A stretch of DNA of 39,931 bases from an uncultured Acidimicrobiales bacterium. Lineage in GTDB: Bacteria > Actinomycetota > Acidimicrobiia > Acidimicrobiales > SZUA-35. Numbering within the stretch: the stretch's first letter is position 1; every line of letters begins with the position of its first letter. A model generated the notes under the pieces. It was not told the origin of the DNA. It was given only the letters and a program-made list of their open reading frames with translations, and ran no database searches. The DNA is taken from positions 1 through 39,931 of the forward strand of contig CALHCB010000202.1 of assembly GCA_937930695.1 (NCBI GenBank), in the 5' to 3' direction. Positions 7,257 to 16,200 of this stretch are shown here, in pieces. A program made the translations under genes and the position numbers.

Positions 7257-8291
7257 TTATTGATGCTGCTGGTTGATGAGCGTTTCGCCAGCTCTCCAAC
7301 GAGCGAAGTTCTCCACAAACAGATTCCATGCGTTGATCTGATATCTGTCAATGGACACCGCCGAGTGCGGTGAGACATACATATTCGGCGCATCCCAGAG
7401 TGGCGAATCTTCGGGGACCGGTTCGAGCCGAGTCACATCCAGAAGCGCAGCGCCAAGATGGCCGCTCTCCAGCGCAGCGATGAGGTCAGCTTCAACGACG
7501 TGGGTCCCACGGCCGACGTTCTGAAACAGCACCCCTGGCTTCATCGCATCGAACATCTCAGCGTCGTAGAGATCGGTTGTCTCGGGTGACGCGGGAAGCG
7601 TGCTGACAACTGCATCGGCCTGCGCCAGCAGCTCAACCAGCTCGCCTGCATTGCGGAGATCATCGACGTACTCCGCAGTGTCGCCAGGCTTTGCCGAACG
7701 TTTCGTGGCAACAACGTGCATGTCGAATGCCTTGGCCCGCTTTGCAATCTGGCTCCCAATGGCGCCGAAGCCGACGATCAGCAACGTCTTGCCGGTGAGC
7801 TCGGCACCAAACTGCTGCTTCCACTGGCGTGCCTCTTGTTGCTCATCGAAGTGACGAAGATTTTTCCAGACCTGCAAGAACCGAGCGAAGACAAACTCCG
7901 CAACGCTCACTGCGCCGATTCCCGACCCGGAGGCAACGGAGACGCCGCGCTCCAGCATCCCGTCGACGTCGACGTGATCCAGACCAGCCGAACAGCCTTG
8001 GAAGAACTGCAAATTCGGAAGTAGCTCGATGTGGCTGTCCGGCGAGTCGATCGAGACGACGACCTGAGCCTGCTTCCAGGTCGAGAGAGTGGCTGCATCA
8101 ACGTCGGGCAACGCGATATCGCGTTCGAGTCGGCCACCAGTCTTCCCCTTTTCCGCCCGTACCTGCATCGACTCGACATAGGGCGTGAAACGCACGCGCA
8201 CGTTCGGGTCGATCTCCTGAAGCCGCCGTTCGATGTCTGGATCGTCTCCGAACCCGAGGAGCACGGCAACGACTAGCTGTTCGTCATTCAT
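7257..8291 (-). CDS. D-isomer-specific 2-hydroxyacid dehydrogenase family protein
   Basis: Starts at ATG 8291 and has 344 residues; longer frames upstream lack homology-like sequence. The NAD(P)-binding Rossmann domain is evident: TGKTLLIVGFGAIGSQIAKR (GxGxxG), followed by VDDLRNAGELVELLAQADAV, VSTLPASPETTDLYD, FQNVGRGTHVVEADLIAALE, HLGAALLDVTRLEPVPEDSP and the catalytic-His motif MYVSPHSAVS. These enzymes reduce 2-oxoacids to D-2-hydroxyacids or the reverse; glyoxylate/hydroxypyruvate reductase and phosphoglycerate dehydrogenase are relatives, but the length (no ACT domain) argues against SerA. Substrate unknown. Divergent from the FetB-like gene, 112 nt between, each side with its own -10 box next to the start codon. 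Confidence 0.88.
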   Translation of the reverse strand: MNDEQLVVAVLLGFGDDPDIERRLQEIDPNVRVRFTPYVESMQVRAEKGKTGGRLERDIALPDVDAATLSTWKQAQVVVSIDSPDSHIELLPNLQFFQGCSAGLDHVDVDGMLERGVSVASGSGIGAVSVAEFVFARFLQVWKNLRHFDEQQEARQWKQQFGAELTGKTLLIVGFGAIGSQIAKRAKAFDMHVVATKRSAKPGDTAEYVDDLRNAGELVELLAQADAVVSTLPASPETTDLYDAEMFDAMKPGVLFQNVGRGTHVVEADLIAALESGHLGAALLDVTRLEPVPEDSPLWDAPNMYVSPHSAVSIDRYQINAWNLFVENFARWRAGETLINQQHQ

Positions 8292-8299
8292 CGCAGCCG

Positions 8300-8305
8300 A
8301 CGCTA
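8300..8305 (-). promoter_or_regulatory. -10 box of 2-hydroxyacid dehydrogenase gene (leaderless)
   Basis: On the minus strand TAGCGT is followed by 8 nt and then ATG 8291. No ribosome binding site is present, so the transcript probably starts at or next to the start codon. Confidence 0.4.
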
Positions 8306-8389
8306 CAGAAGTGACGGACCGAGGACCCCAACGGAGCTTCCGGAATCGGCTTCCCGATGGGCGCCGACCCATGCCAGTCCATCGAGCCT

Positions 8390-8395
8390 TACGAT
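8390..8395 (+). promoter_or_regulatory. -10 box of fetB-like gene (leaderless)
   Basis: TACGAT lies 8 nt before ATG 8404, with no Shine-Dalgarno sequence between. Confidence 0.45.
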
Positions 8396-8403
8396 CACGC
8401 CCA

Positions 8404-9189
8404 ATGCGTACCGACATACATCTGTGGCAAGCAGCAGCTTCCTTGATCCTGGTCGCACTGGTGATCGTGGTCTCGCTCTGGCGTCAGCTCGGGCTCGAAC
8501 GATCGATCGCGTGGGCGACCGTGCGGGCCACCGTCCAGCTCTTGTGCGTCGGGGTGATTTTCTCCTTCATCTTCGACTCGAGCCTTGCGGCGCTTTGGTC
8601 TGGGATGTGGGTCACGCTCATGGTGCTCGTGGCAGGCTTTGTCGTCACCCGACGCACCGGCGGCGTGCCGCAACTCGCCATGATCGGGCTGCTGACAATC
8701 GGTGCCACGGTAGGGGTCGTGCTCGGCGTGATCTTCGGTTTGCGCGTCCTGGACACTGACCCGATAGCCGTTCTCGTCATCGCTGGCATCACCATCGGGA
8801 ACACCATGCCGAGCGTGGTGCAGTCCGTCGATCGGACGAGAACACAGCTGAGAGAGCAAAGCGGCCAGATCGAGGCGATGCTGTCGCTCGGATTCGACGG
8901 GGCAACAGCGACCCGAGAGGTCGTGCGCGATGTCTGCAAGCTCGCCCTCATTCCCCAAATCGAGCGGACGAAAGTGGTCGGCCTCATCGCTCTGCCAGGG
9001 GCGATGACCGGCTTGTTGTTGGCCGGTGTTGACCCGGTTGACGCCGTTCTGATCCAGCTGGTCGTCATGTTCCTGGTCCTCGGTTCCGTGGCGGTCTCGG
9101 TGATCATCGTGACGATGGCTCTGGCCCGGAAGGCCCTGACCGAAGACCTTCGCCTTGCCGATTGGGTCGGTCAGCAAGCATCTGTGTAG
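8404..9189 (+). CDS. fetB: FetB/UPF0014-family ABC transporter permease
   Basis: A 261-residue membrane protein, close to the ~259 residues of Escherichia coli FetB (YbbM). About seven hydrophobic helices are visible. Family motifs are present: ERSIAWATVRATVQLLCVG, the PQLAMIGLLTIGAT segment, ITIGNTMPSVVQSVDRTR, QIEAMLSLGFDGATATREVV, and RTKVVGLIALPGAMTGLLLAGVDP (the last as GLIALPGAMTG). FetAB is linked to iron export or homeostasis in E. coli; plant relatives (STAR2) form half-transporters. The partner ATPase FetA (YbbL) is normally adjacent but is not found in this window. ATG 8404 is chosen because the hydrophobic N-terminus starts there and a -10 box lies 8 nt upstream; the open frame extends further upstream without family similarity. 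Confidence 0.87.
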   Translation: MRTDIHLWQAAASLILVALVIVVSLWRQLGLERSIAWATVRATVQLLCVGVIFSFIFDSSLAALWSGMWVTLMVLVAGFVVTRRTGGVPQLAMIGLLTIGATVGVVLGVIFGLRVLDTDPIAVLVIAGITIGNTMPSVVQSVDRTRTQLREQSGQIEAMLSLGFDGATATREVVRDVCKLALIPQIERTKVVGLIALPGAMTGLLLAGVDPVDAVLIQLVVMFLVLGSVAVSVIIVTMALARKALTEDLRLADWVGQQASV

Positions 9190-9220
9190 TGCTCGGTGGC
9201 GTCGAGGCTCTCTGAGCGAG

Positions 9221-9226
9221 TAGACA
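9221..9226 (+). promoter_or_regulatory. -10 box of quinone reductase gene (leaderless)
   Basis: TAGACA ends 7 nt before ATG 9234. TAGACA departs from TAnnnT at the last base, but the same hexamer occurs at the same place before nucS (24539-24544). Confidence 0.35.
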
Positions 9227-9233
9227 CAACACC

Positions 9234-10208
9234 ATGAAAGCTGTTGTATGCAACGCGTTTGGTCCCCCCGAGAATTTGAGTGTCGAAGAACACGACGATC
9301 CGGTCGCTGGCGAGGGTGAGATCGTCATCGAGGTCAAGGCAGTTCCGGTTACCTTCCCCGACACGCTCATGCTCGAGGACAAGTACCAATTCAAGGCCGA
9401 ACCGCCGTACGTGCCGGGTGCCGAGGTCGCCGGAGTCGTGGCCTCCATCGGTGCGGGTGTTGACAATGTGGCCGTCGGCGATCGGGTTGTGTCCTCTGTA
9501 GGTGTCACGGGCGGCTTCGCCGAACTTGCTGTTGCAAAAGCTGCCGATGCCCGAATTCTCCCTGATTCGGTCGGGTTCGCGGAGTCAACCGGCCTGGGTT
9601 ATGCGTGGGGAACCACGTACTACGCACTCAAAGAGCGTGGACAGATGAAGGCTGGCGAAACGCTTCTCGTGCTGGGCGCTGGAGGACACCTCGGCATCAC
9701 GGCAATCCAGCTCGGCAAGTTGATGGGTGCTGTTGTGATCGCTGCCGCGTCGACCGATGAGAAGCTCGAGCTCTGCCGCGAAGCTGGCGCAGACATGACC
9801 ATCAACTACGCCACCGAGGACCTGAAGACCAGGGCCAAGGAACTCACCGACGGCAAGGGCTGCGACGTCATCTATGACCCGGTTGGCGGCGACTACGCCG
9901 AAGCGGCGCTGCGATCTTCGGCGTGGGGAGGCCGCTTTCTTGTCATCGGATTCACCGCTGGCATCGCCTCGATTCCCCTCAACCTCACCCTGCTCAAGAG
10001 CTGCTCGATCGTGGGTGTCTTCTATGGAGCCATGGCCGCCAAAGAACCGGTGCTGCACGACGAACTCATGGCCGAGCTCATTGATTTCATTGCCACCGGA
10101 AAACTCAAGCCTGCAGTCTCTGAACGATGGCCGCTTGACGATGCAGCGACTGCGCTGCGTCGCATGATGGATCGTGAGGCCAGCGGCAAGGTCATCCTCG
10201 AACCCTGA
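9234..10208 (+). CDS. Zinc-free NADPH:quinone oxidoreductase (MDR family)
   Basis: A 324-residue medium-chain dehydrogenase/reductase of the quinone-oxidoreductase type. It has the N-terminal MKAVVCNAFGPPENLSVEE, the GroES-like domain motif PYVPGAEVAGVVASIGAGV, the GLGYAWGTTYYALKERGQ segment and the nucleotide-binding LVLGAGGHLGITAIQLGK (AxxGxxG). CDVIYDPVGGDYAEAALR and GRFLVIGFTAG are also typical. The zinc-binding cysteines of alcohol dehydrogenases are absent. It probably uses NADPH to reduce quinones or enones; the physiological substrate is unknown. The next gene on this strand is far away, so it appears monocistronic, converging on the thioesterase gene. Confidence 0.9.
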   Translation: MKAVVCNAFGPPENLSVEEHDDPVAGEGEIVIEVKAVPVTFPDTLMLEDKYQFKAEPPYVPGAEVAGVVASIGAGVDNVAVGDRVVSSVGVTGGFAELAVAKAADARILPDSVGFAESTGLGYAWGTTYYALKERGQMKAGETLLVLGAGGHLGITAIQLGKLMGAVVIAAASTDEKLELCREAGADMTINYATEDLKTRAKELTDGKGCDVIYDPVGGDYAEAALRSSAWGGRFLVIGFTAGIASIPLNLTLLKSCSIVGVFYGAMAAKEPVLHDELMAELIDFIATGKLKPAVSERWPLDDAATALRRMMDREASGKVILEP

Positions 10209-10226
10209 GCGCGTGAACCCTGAGCG
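10200..10226 (+). repeat. Short direct repeat over the quinone reductase stop codon
   Basis: GAACCCTGAGCG occurs at 10200-10211 and again at 10215-10226. The first copy contains the TGA stop; the second repeats it in another frame. Probably a small local duplication. Confidence 0.5.
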
Positions 10227-10337
10227 GTTCGCTCACTGAATTCGACACGACATACGCAGTTACGACGGCAGTGGTCGGCACATGCTGACCCTGTCGTTGG
10301 TTGCATGCTCGGCGGCCGACAACACGGCAACGGGGTC

Positions 10338-11072
10338 TCAGGCGTCTCTGGCCGCAGCCATGGCCGCCAGCTTCTCGAAGTCAACAGTGATGAAAATGCC
10401 GTCTGCTGTTGCGCACAAGACACGATCATCCGCCGTCGTATCGCCGCTGGGGCCAGGAGCATAAGAACTCGCCGAGGTGATGACCTTGCGTCCCTGGATG
10501 TCGTCGAGCGTTGCCTCGTAGCGGATTGCGGTGTGCAAGGGAGTCGGGGCCCGGTACACGACCGTGAGCGTGCCGGTCATTCCTGGCGCACCGGACGCAG
10601 CCTGGGTTGCCCCGAGCACCTCGTCGAACGCCGCAGCAGTGATCCCGCCGTGCACGCACCCCGGCGGACCTTCGTACGCGTGACCAAACGTCGCCTCGGC
10701 GATCACGGTGTCGCCTTCGATTCGCATCCGCATCGGAGGAGCCAGCGGGTTGGCTCGACCAATCATCGGGCTGTAGTCGGTGTGCCCGCTCGGAGGCCCT
10801 CCAGCGGTCGAAGCTTCACCGAAACTCTCATACCGACGGCCATGTTCGAAGGCATCGAGTCGAGCTGCTGTCAGTTCCAGATCAGTTGCGACCTCAGCGA
10901 ACTCTTCATCCGGTGCCCGTGTGTCGACAAGCCGATCGATGATCACCCGCATCGCGTCGCCAACGCGCCAAGCGATTCGTCGACGGGGGCTGAGATCAGA
11001 TGATGCATCGAGAGGCGAGCCCTCGTTGGCGAAAAAGCTCAGAACGGTTTCGGCGTCGGGGCTGAGTTTCAT
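10338..11072 (-). CDS. PaaI-like hotdog-fold thioesterase
   Basis: A 244-residue protein whose C-terminal ~150 residues form a hotdog domain: HTDYSPMIGRANPLAPPMRM, then the signature YEGPPGCVHGGITAAAFDEV (HGG motif, in the region around residues 130-150), MTGTLTVVYRAPTPL and GRKVITSASSYAPG. Such enzymes hydrolyse acyl-CoA thioesters. The N-terminal ~90 residues (RVIIDRLVDTRAPDEEFAEV and following) are an extension often seen in actinobacterial members, of unknown role. The start ATG 11072 lies 6 nt after the exonuclease III gene's stop, so the two are probably co-transcribed from the divergent promoter near 11864. The acyl substrate cannot be predicted. Confidence 0.82.
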   Translation of the reverse strand: MKLSPDAETVLSFFANEGSPLDASSDLSPRRRIAWRVGDAMRVIIDRLVDTRAPDEEFAEVATDLELTAARLDAFEHGRRYESFGEASTAGGPPSGHTDYSPMIGRANPLAPPMRMRIEGDTVIAEATFGHAYEGPPGCVHGGITAAAFDEVLGATQAASGAPGMTGTLTVVYRAPTPLHTAIRYEATLDDIQGRKVITSASSYAPGPSGDTTADDRVLCATADGIFITVDFEKLAAMAAARDA

Positions 11073-11078
11073 CGATAC

Positions 11079-11855
11079 CTACGCCGCTCGGTAACGCGTC
11101 AACACGGGGCAGTGATCGCTGGGCTTGGTGCCCTTACGTCCGTTGCGATCGACGACGTCCAGCACGGCTCGATCTGCCAGCGACTTGCTCGCCAACAGAT
11201 AGTCAATGCGGATTCCCTCTCGCTTGTGGAAGCGACCAGCTTGGTAGTCGTAGTAGCTGTAGAGCCCAGGCTCAGGATGGCGCTGGCGGAAGGTGTCCAC
11301 GAGCCCCCAATCCACAACCGCAGCGAGGGCTGTTCGTTCGCGATCGGTGACATGCGTTGATCCCTCGAACGCTGCGGGATCCCACACATCGATGTCGGTC
11401 GGAGCGATGTTCCAATCGCCGGCAACGATGACTTCCGAACCCGGATCGGTGGTGGCGTCGAGGTGATCGATCAGCCGGCCGAGCCACGACAGCTTGTAGT
11501 GATAGTGATCGTGGTCGACCTCTCGACCATTTGGCACATAGACGCTGTGGATGCGTACTCCACCGCACGTCGCAGAGACCAACCGGGCGTCCGGGTCGGC
11601 CTCAATCCCCTCGTTGAATCCAAGAATCGGATCCTCGATGCCGACTTTGGAGAGAATGGCGACGCCATTCCATTGGTTGAGCCCGTGATGCACCGACTCA
11701 TAGCCGAGCGCAGCGAACGCGTCCGCGGGAAACGCCTCGTCGGTGAGCTTTGTCTCCTGTAGACAGACGACATCCGGCGCCACTTCCTCGAGCCAGGGTT
11801 CGACCCGCGGCATGCGTGCGTTCAAAGAGTTCACGTTCCAAGTGGCAACCAACAT
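11079..11855 (-). CDS. xth: Exodeoxyribonuclease III family nuclease
   Basis: A 258-residue endonuclease/exonuclease/phosphatase-fold enzyme, near the usual ~260-270 residues of ExoIII. Catalytic motifs: WNVNSLNAR (Asn7), VVCLQETKLTD with the metal-binding Glu, IHSVYVPNG, VIVAGDWNIAPTDIDVW with Asp and Asn, RIDYLLASKSL and the terminal GTKPSDHCPVLTRY with the Asp-His pair. It cuts DNA at abasic sites and trims 3' blocking groups in base excision repair. The ATG 11855 start is 26 nt from the divergent FrnE-like gene, and a -10 box 8 nt upstream suggests a leaderless transcript. The thioesterase gene follows immediately. Confidence 0.93.
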   Translation of the reverse strand: MLVATWNVNSLNARMPRVEPWLEEVAPDVVCLQETKLTDEAFPADAFAALGYESVHHGLNQWNGVAILSKVGIEDPILGFNEGIEADPDARLVSATCGGVRIHSVYVPNGREVDHDHYHYKLSWLGRLIDHLDATTDPGSEVIVAGDWNIAPTDIDVWDPAAFEGSTHVTDRERTALAAVVDWGLVDTFRQRHPEPGLYSYYDYQAGRFHKREGIRIDYLLASKSLADRAVLDVVDRNGRKGTKPSDHCPVLTRYRAA

Positions 11856-11863
11856 CGCCGTCG

Positions 11864-11873
11864 ACCCTACCCT
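11864..11873. promoter_or_regulatory. Overlapping divergent -10 boxes (bidirectional promoter)
   Basis: The ten bases ACCCTACCCT carry TACCCT on the plus strand (11868-11873) and TAGGGT on the minus strand (11864-11869). The two boxes share the central TA. Each lies exactly 8 nt from its start codon (GTG 11882 on plus, ATG 11855 on minus), so one melted region could serve both genes. Confidence 0.5.
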
Positions 11874-11881
11874 TGGGCCCT

Positions 11882-12502
11882 GTGCAGGTCACCCTATGGA
11901 ACGACTACATCTGCCCCTGGGCCTACGCCGCCCGTCCGCTCACCGACTGGTTGGTGAGCGAGGGCCACGAGATCTCGGTGCGCAGCTATGAGCTTCATCC
12001 TGATCTTGCGCCCGAAGGAAAGCAGGTCAAGCCCGGCGGACGACTTGACCGCGTCTTTGATCACATCGCAACCGAGTGCGCCCAGGTGGGTCTGGAGTTC
12101 AACAAACCGAGCCGAAGCCCGAACACTCATCAATTGCTCGGCATCTGCGAACTCGTCAGCACCCACGCTCCTGGCTCCTTCGCTGTATTCGATGCAGAGC
12201 TAGCGGCGTCTCATTGGGTCCGCAATGAGGCACTCGATGATGATGCTGTCGTTCGACGCGCACTCGATCGAGCGGACGCCCCCGTCGACGACATCCTCGA
12301 AATGGCGGCCGACGGTGAAGGCAGTCGACTGCTCGAGCAATCGATGCACGACGCATGGGACCTCGACGTCACAGGAACCCCAGCGTGGCGGATCGGCAGC
12401 CTGACGATTACCGGCCTGCATCCGCCGGAGCAGTTCGAGCGATGGGTGCACAAGTTGGCAGCCAAGGCTGCGACCTCCGAAGCCGAGTCGAGCTCGCCAT
12501 GA
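11882..12502 (+). CDS. DsbA/FrnE-like thioredoxin-fold oxidoreductase
   Basis: A 206-residue protein starting at GTG 11882. VTLWNDYICPWAYAARPL is the N-terminal strand and active-site region of the DsbA/2-hydroxychromene-carboxylate isomerase/FrnE superfamily. It has one Cys (Cys10) where FrnE has CxxC, since the fourth position is Tyr or Ala rather than Cys. The helical insert (residues ~60-150, with NTHQLLGICELVSTHAPGS) and the late strand VTGTPAWRIGSLTITGLHPPEQF, with the cis-Pro of TGTPAW, complete the fold. The lost second Cys suggests glutathione- or mycothiol-like isomerase/transferase chemistry rather than disulfide exchange. There is no signal peptide, so it is cytoplasmic. Its stop overlaps the next start as ATGA. 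Confidence 0.82.
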   Translation: MQVTLWNDYICPWAYAARPLTDWLVSEGHEISVRSYELHPDLAPEGKQVKPGGRLDRVFDHIATECAQVGLEFNKPSRSPNTHQLLGICELVSTHAPGSFAVFDAELAASHWVRNEALDDDAVVRRALDRADAPVDDILEMAADGEGSRLLEQSMHDAWDLDVTGTPAWRIGSLTITGLHPPEQFERWVHKLAAKAATSEAESSSP

Positions 12503-13218
12503 CCATCGCACTCGGAGAACGCATTCTGTTTGTCGTTGCGATGGAAGCTGAGGCACAACCGATCCGAGCATCACTTGGCCTCACCGGCGCTGAAGCTACG
12601 CAGCTCCATCCGGACTTCCCTGCCATGATCACGATTGGCGACGGACCTCGACCTCGCGCCGTAGCGACGAACGGCACGGACTCGCGTTTTGGTGTCGATG
12701 CCATCGCTTCCCAACCTGCGGTGGTCACCACGCTCACCGCCATCGAGGTTTTCGAACCCACGCTTGTGATCTCCGCTGGTGCCGCCGGTGGATTCGACAA
12801 GCGCGGTGGAGCGATCGGAGAGGTCGTTCTGAGCGATCGGGTCGTCTTCCATGACCGGCGAGTGCAGATCCCCGGATTCGATCGATACGGCAGGGGTGAC
12901 TATCCGGTTGCCGACTTGTCGGCCATCGCCATTGACCTCGGGCTGACGATCGGCACGGCATCGACGGGAAATGCGCTCGACGCACCCCAAGTCGACCTCG
13001 ATGGCATGGACGAAACCCAGACTCTGGCCAAAGACATGGAAGCCGCGGCGGTCGCTTGGGTGTGTGAGCACAAGCGAGTTCCGTTCGTTGCGCTCAAGGC
13101 GATCACCGATTTGGTAGACGTACCCGAGCCAACAGGTGAGCAATTTGCCCGCAATTTGGCGGTTGCGACCAAGAACCTTGCGACAACTGCCGCCCAGCTC
13201 ACCGCAGCCTTGGGGTGA
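12499..13218 (+). CDS. MTA/SAH nucleosidase-like purine nucleosidase
   Basis: A 239-residue member of the PNP/UDP phosphorylase superfamily, the size of MtnN. Features: the opening ILFVVAMEAEAQPIRASLG (Met-Glu-Ala-Glu, as in MtnN), ALTAIEVFEPTLVISAGAAG-like glycine-rich strand, IGEVVLSDRV, the AKDMEAAAVAWVCEHK segment (M-E-A-A substrate loop) and VALKAITDLVDVPE with the catalytic Asp. These enzymes cleave the glycosidic bond of methylthioadenosine, S-adenosylhomocysteine or a related nucleoside; futalosine hydrolase is a close alternative and cannot be excluded. ATG 12499 overlaps the preceding stop (ATGA), implying translational coupling with the FrnE-like gene. Confidence 0.82.
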   Translation: MTIALGERILFVVAMEAEAQPIRASLGLTGAEATQLHPDFPAMITIGDGPRPRAVATNGTDSRFGVDAIASQPAVVTTLTAIEVFEPTLVISAGAAGGFDKRGGAIGEVVLSDRVVFHDRRVQIPGFDRYGRGDYPVADLSAIAIDLGLTIGTASTGNALDAPQVDLDGMDETQTLAKDMEAAAVAWVCEHKRVPFVALKAITDLVDVPEPTGEQFARNLAVATKNLATTAAQLTAALG

Positions 13219-13224
13219 CCCCAC

Positions 13225-13230
13225 TAACCT
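13225..13230 (+). promoter_or_regulatory. -10 box of the kgd transcript (leaderless)
   Basis: TAACCT is followed by 6 nt (CAGCAC) and GTG 13237. It lies in the 18-nt gap after the nucleosidase gene, so kgd probably has its own promoter despite the tight spacing. Confidence 0.5.
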
Positions 13231-13236
13231 CAGCAC

Positions 13237-16200
13237 GTGGCCCCAAAACCCGTCAATGATGCCGGTCCCAATGCCTGGCTGATCGAAGAGCTCCAGCAGC
13301 AGTACTCGGAGAACCCAAAGTCCGTTCCAGAGTCGTGGCAGCACGTCTTTGAGAACGGTACGGAAAACGGAACTCCGACCGTGCCGACCAATGGCTCTGC
13401 CCCGACGACGAATGGGGCAGTGACTCCAGCGACAAACGGAGCAACAGCGCCCCCTCCTGTCGCGGCGTTGCCAGCAGCACCGGCCGCAGCGCCAGCTCCC
13501 GCTGCACCAGCACCTGTTGCCGCCGCTGCGCCAACGACAGCTGCAGCAGCCCCAGCCGACGCAACCCCAGAGGAGGCTGTGGCGCAACCCGAGTACGTCC
13601 CTGAGGCCCTTCGAGGGGCAGCAGCCCGCATCGTGGCCAACATGGAGTCCTCTCTCGAGGTTCCGGTTGCGACGAGCTTTCGCGAAGTGCCAGCAAAGTT
13701 GCTGGAAATCAATCGTAAAATCCTGAACAACCATCTCAAGCGGGTGCGAGGTGGCAAGACCAGCTTCACCCACCTCATTGGTTACGCCATCGTGCGCGCT
13801 ATCGCCGACACCGTGCCCGCCATGAACAACGTCTATGTCAAAGACGAAAATGGTAAGCCTCAGGTGCTCCGCAGCCCCGAGATCAATTTGGGGATCGCCG
13901 TTGACCAACAGAAGTCTGATGGCACTCGCACACTGATCGTTCCCGTTATCAAGAAGGCGAACGAGATGGACTTTCGCCAGTTCGTCGCCGCCTACGAGGA
14001 ACTGGTCCGAAAGGTCCGTGACAACAAGATCGGCGTCGAGGACCTCATGGGTGGCACGGTCACCATCACGAATGTTGGCACGATCGGCACCGTCCAGTCC
14101 GTCCCTCGGCTGATGCAGAACCAGAGCGTGATCGTCGGTCTCGGTCGCATCGATTATCCGACGGCGTTCCAAGGTGCAGACCCCAAGATGCTCGCTCAGC
14201 TCGGCGTGTCGAAGGTGATGGCGATGACCTCCACCTATGACCACCGAGTCATCCAGGGTGCAGAAAGCGGGCTCTTTCTCCAACGGGTACATCAGCTCCT
14301 CCTCGGCGAGGACGACTTCTACACCAAGACATTCGGCGAAATGGCTGTTCCGTACGAGGCAGTGAAGTGGCGCGATGATCACGGCACCTCAGATGCCGCC
14401 GACGACGTCGACAGTGCCCAGGCCAAGCAGATGGCCGTCAACACCTTGATCAATCAGTACCGAGTTCGTGGTCACCTGATCGCCAACACCAACCCGTTGT
14501 CTGACGGTCCAACCAAGATGCATCCCGAGCTCGATCCCGCCACGTTCGGGCTCACGATCTGGGATCTCGATCGTGAGTACCTCACGGGCAATCCGGCGGG
14601 CGTCTATGCCTCGGTGGGTGGTTCGGCGCGAAAGATGAAGCTCGGAGACATTCTGGGACTTTTGCGCGATGCATACAGCCGTTCGATCGGCATCGAGTAC
14701 ATGCACATCGCCGAGCCAGAGGAGAAGCGATGGGTGCAAGAGAAGGTTGAGGGAGCGAGCTATGGCTTCAGCCGGGAACAGCAGCACCACATCCTCGAAC
14801 GCTTGAGTGCGGCAGAAGCGCTCGAGAAGTTCTTGGCTGCCCGCTATGTCGGTCAGAAGCGATTTGGCATCGAAGGCTGTGAGAGCGCCATCCCCATCCT
14901 CGATTCGATCATTTCCGCCGCGGCCGACGACTCCATGGACGAAGTGATCGTTGGTATGGCCCACCGAGGACGACTCAACGTCCTCGTCAACACGATGGGC
15001 AAGAAGTACGGCGAACTCTTCGAGGAGTTCGAAGGCAACGTTGCCGAAGATGACATTCAGGGTTCTGGAGATGTGAAGTACCACCTCGGCTACTCGGGTG
15101 TTCACACGAGCCCGAGCGGCGCTTCGATCGATCTGCGGCTTGCCCCCAACCCCTCACACCTCGAGGCGGTCGCTCCGGTGGTCGTTGGTATGGCCCGGGC
15201 CAAGATGGACCAAAGCAGCACGGGTAACTATCCGCTGCTCCCGATCGTGCTTCACGGTGACGCCGCCTTCGCTGGACAGGGTGTGGTCGCCGAGACCTTC
15301 AACCTCAGTCAGGTCAAGGGCTACACGGTTGGTGGAACCATCCACCTGATCATCAACAACCAACTCGGGTACACCACCGCACCCCATCAGTCTCGATCCT
15401 CGGAGTACTCGACCGATGTGGCCAAGATGGTGCAAGCCCCAATCTTCCACGTCAATGCCGATGATCCCGAAGCCTGCGTCCGTGTGGCACAGCTGGCCTT
15501 CGAATATCGCCAAGAATTCAACAAAGACGTCGTGATCGACATGATCGGCTATCGCCGGCACGGCCACAATGAAGGCGACGATCCGAGCTACACGCAGCCG
15601 TTGATGTACCGCAAGATCGGGGAACGACCATCGACCCGGACGCTCTACACCCAAGCCCTCATCGACCGCGGCGACATCTCCGTCGCAGAGGCCGAGAGCG
15701 CCCTCGAGTACTTCCAGGATTTGCTCCAGACCGCTCTCGATGCCACACGCCAGGACGCTCCGCCGCAGAACTATCTGGCCGCACCTTCGCCGCCGCCGGT
15801 GGGTGTCCTCCCCCACGTCGAAACCGGGGTTGACAAGTCCGTGCTCGATGCCGTCTACACCGCCATGTCGACCACGCCCGATGCCTTCACCGTTCATCCC
15901 AAACTTGCTCGCCAATTCAGGTCCCGAGACGCCATGTGGGCCGAAGGCGACATCGACTGGGCCCTCGGCGAGGCATTCGCCATCGGTTCGCTCTTGGTCG
16001 AGGGCAGCTCAGTCCGTCTCGCCGGGCAGGACTCTCGAAGAGGAACGTTCGCTCATCGTCATGCCACGGTTCACGATTATGAGAACGGCGACGAGTACAC
16101 CCCGCTCGCCCACGCAGCGGCGCCAGACACTGATCTATGGATCTATGACTCCACACTTTCGGAATACGCAGCGCTCGGATTCGAGTACGGCTACTCCCTG

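Noticed and set aside
12571-14382. A 603-codon open frame on the minus strand opposite the nucleosidase and kgd
   Set aside because: It spans two real genes on the other strand, contains long Cys/Trp/Gly/Arg runs mirrored from the Ala/Pro linker of kgd, and has no domain.
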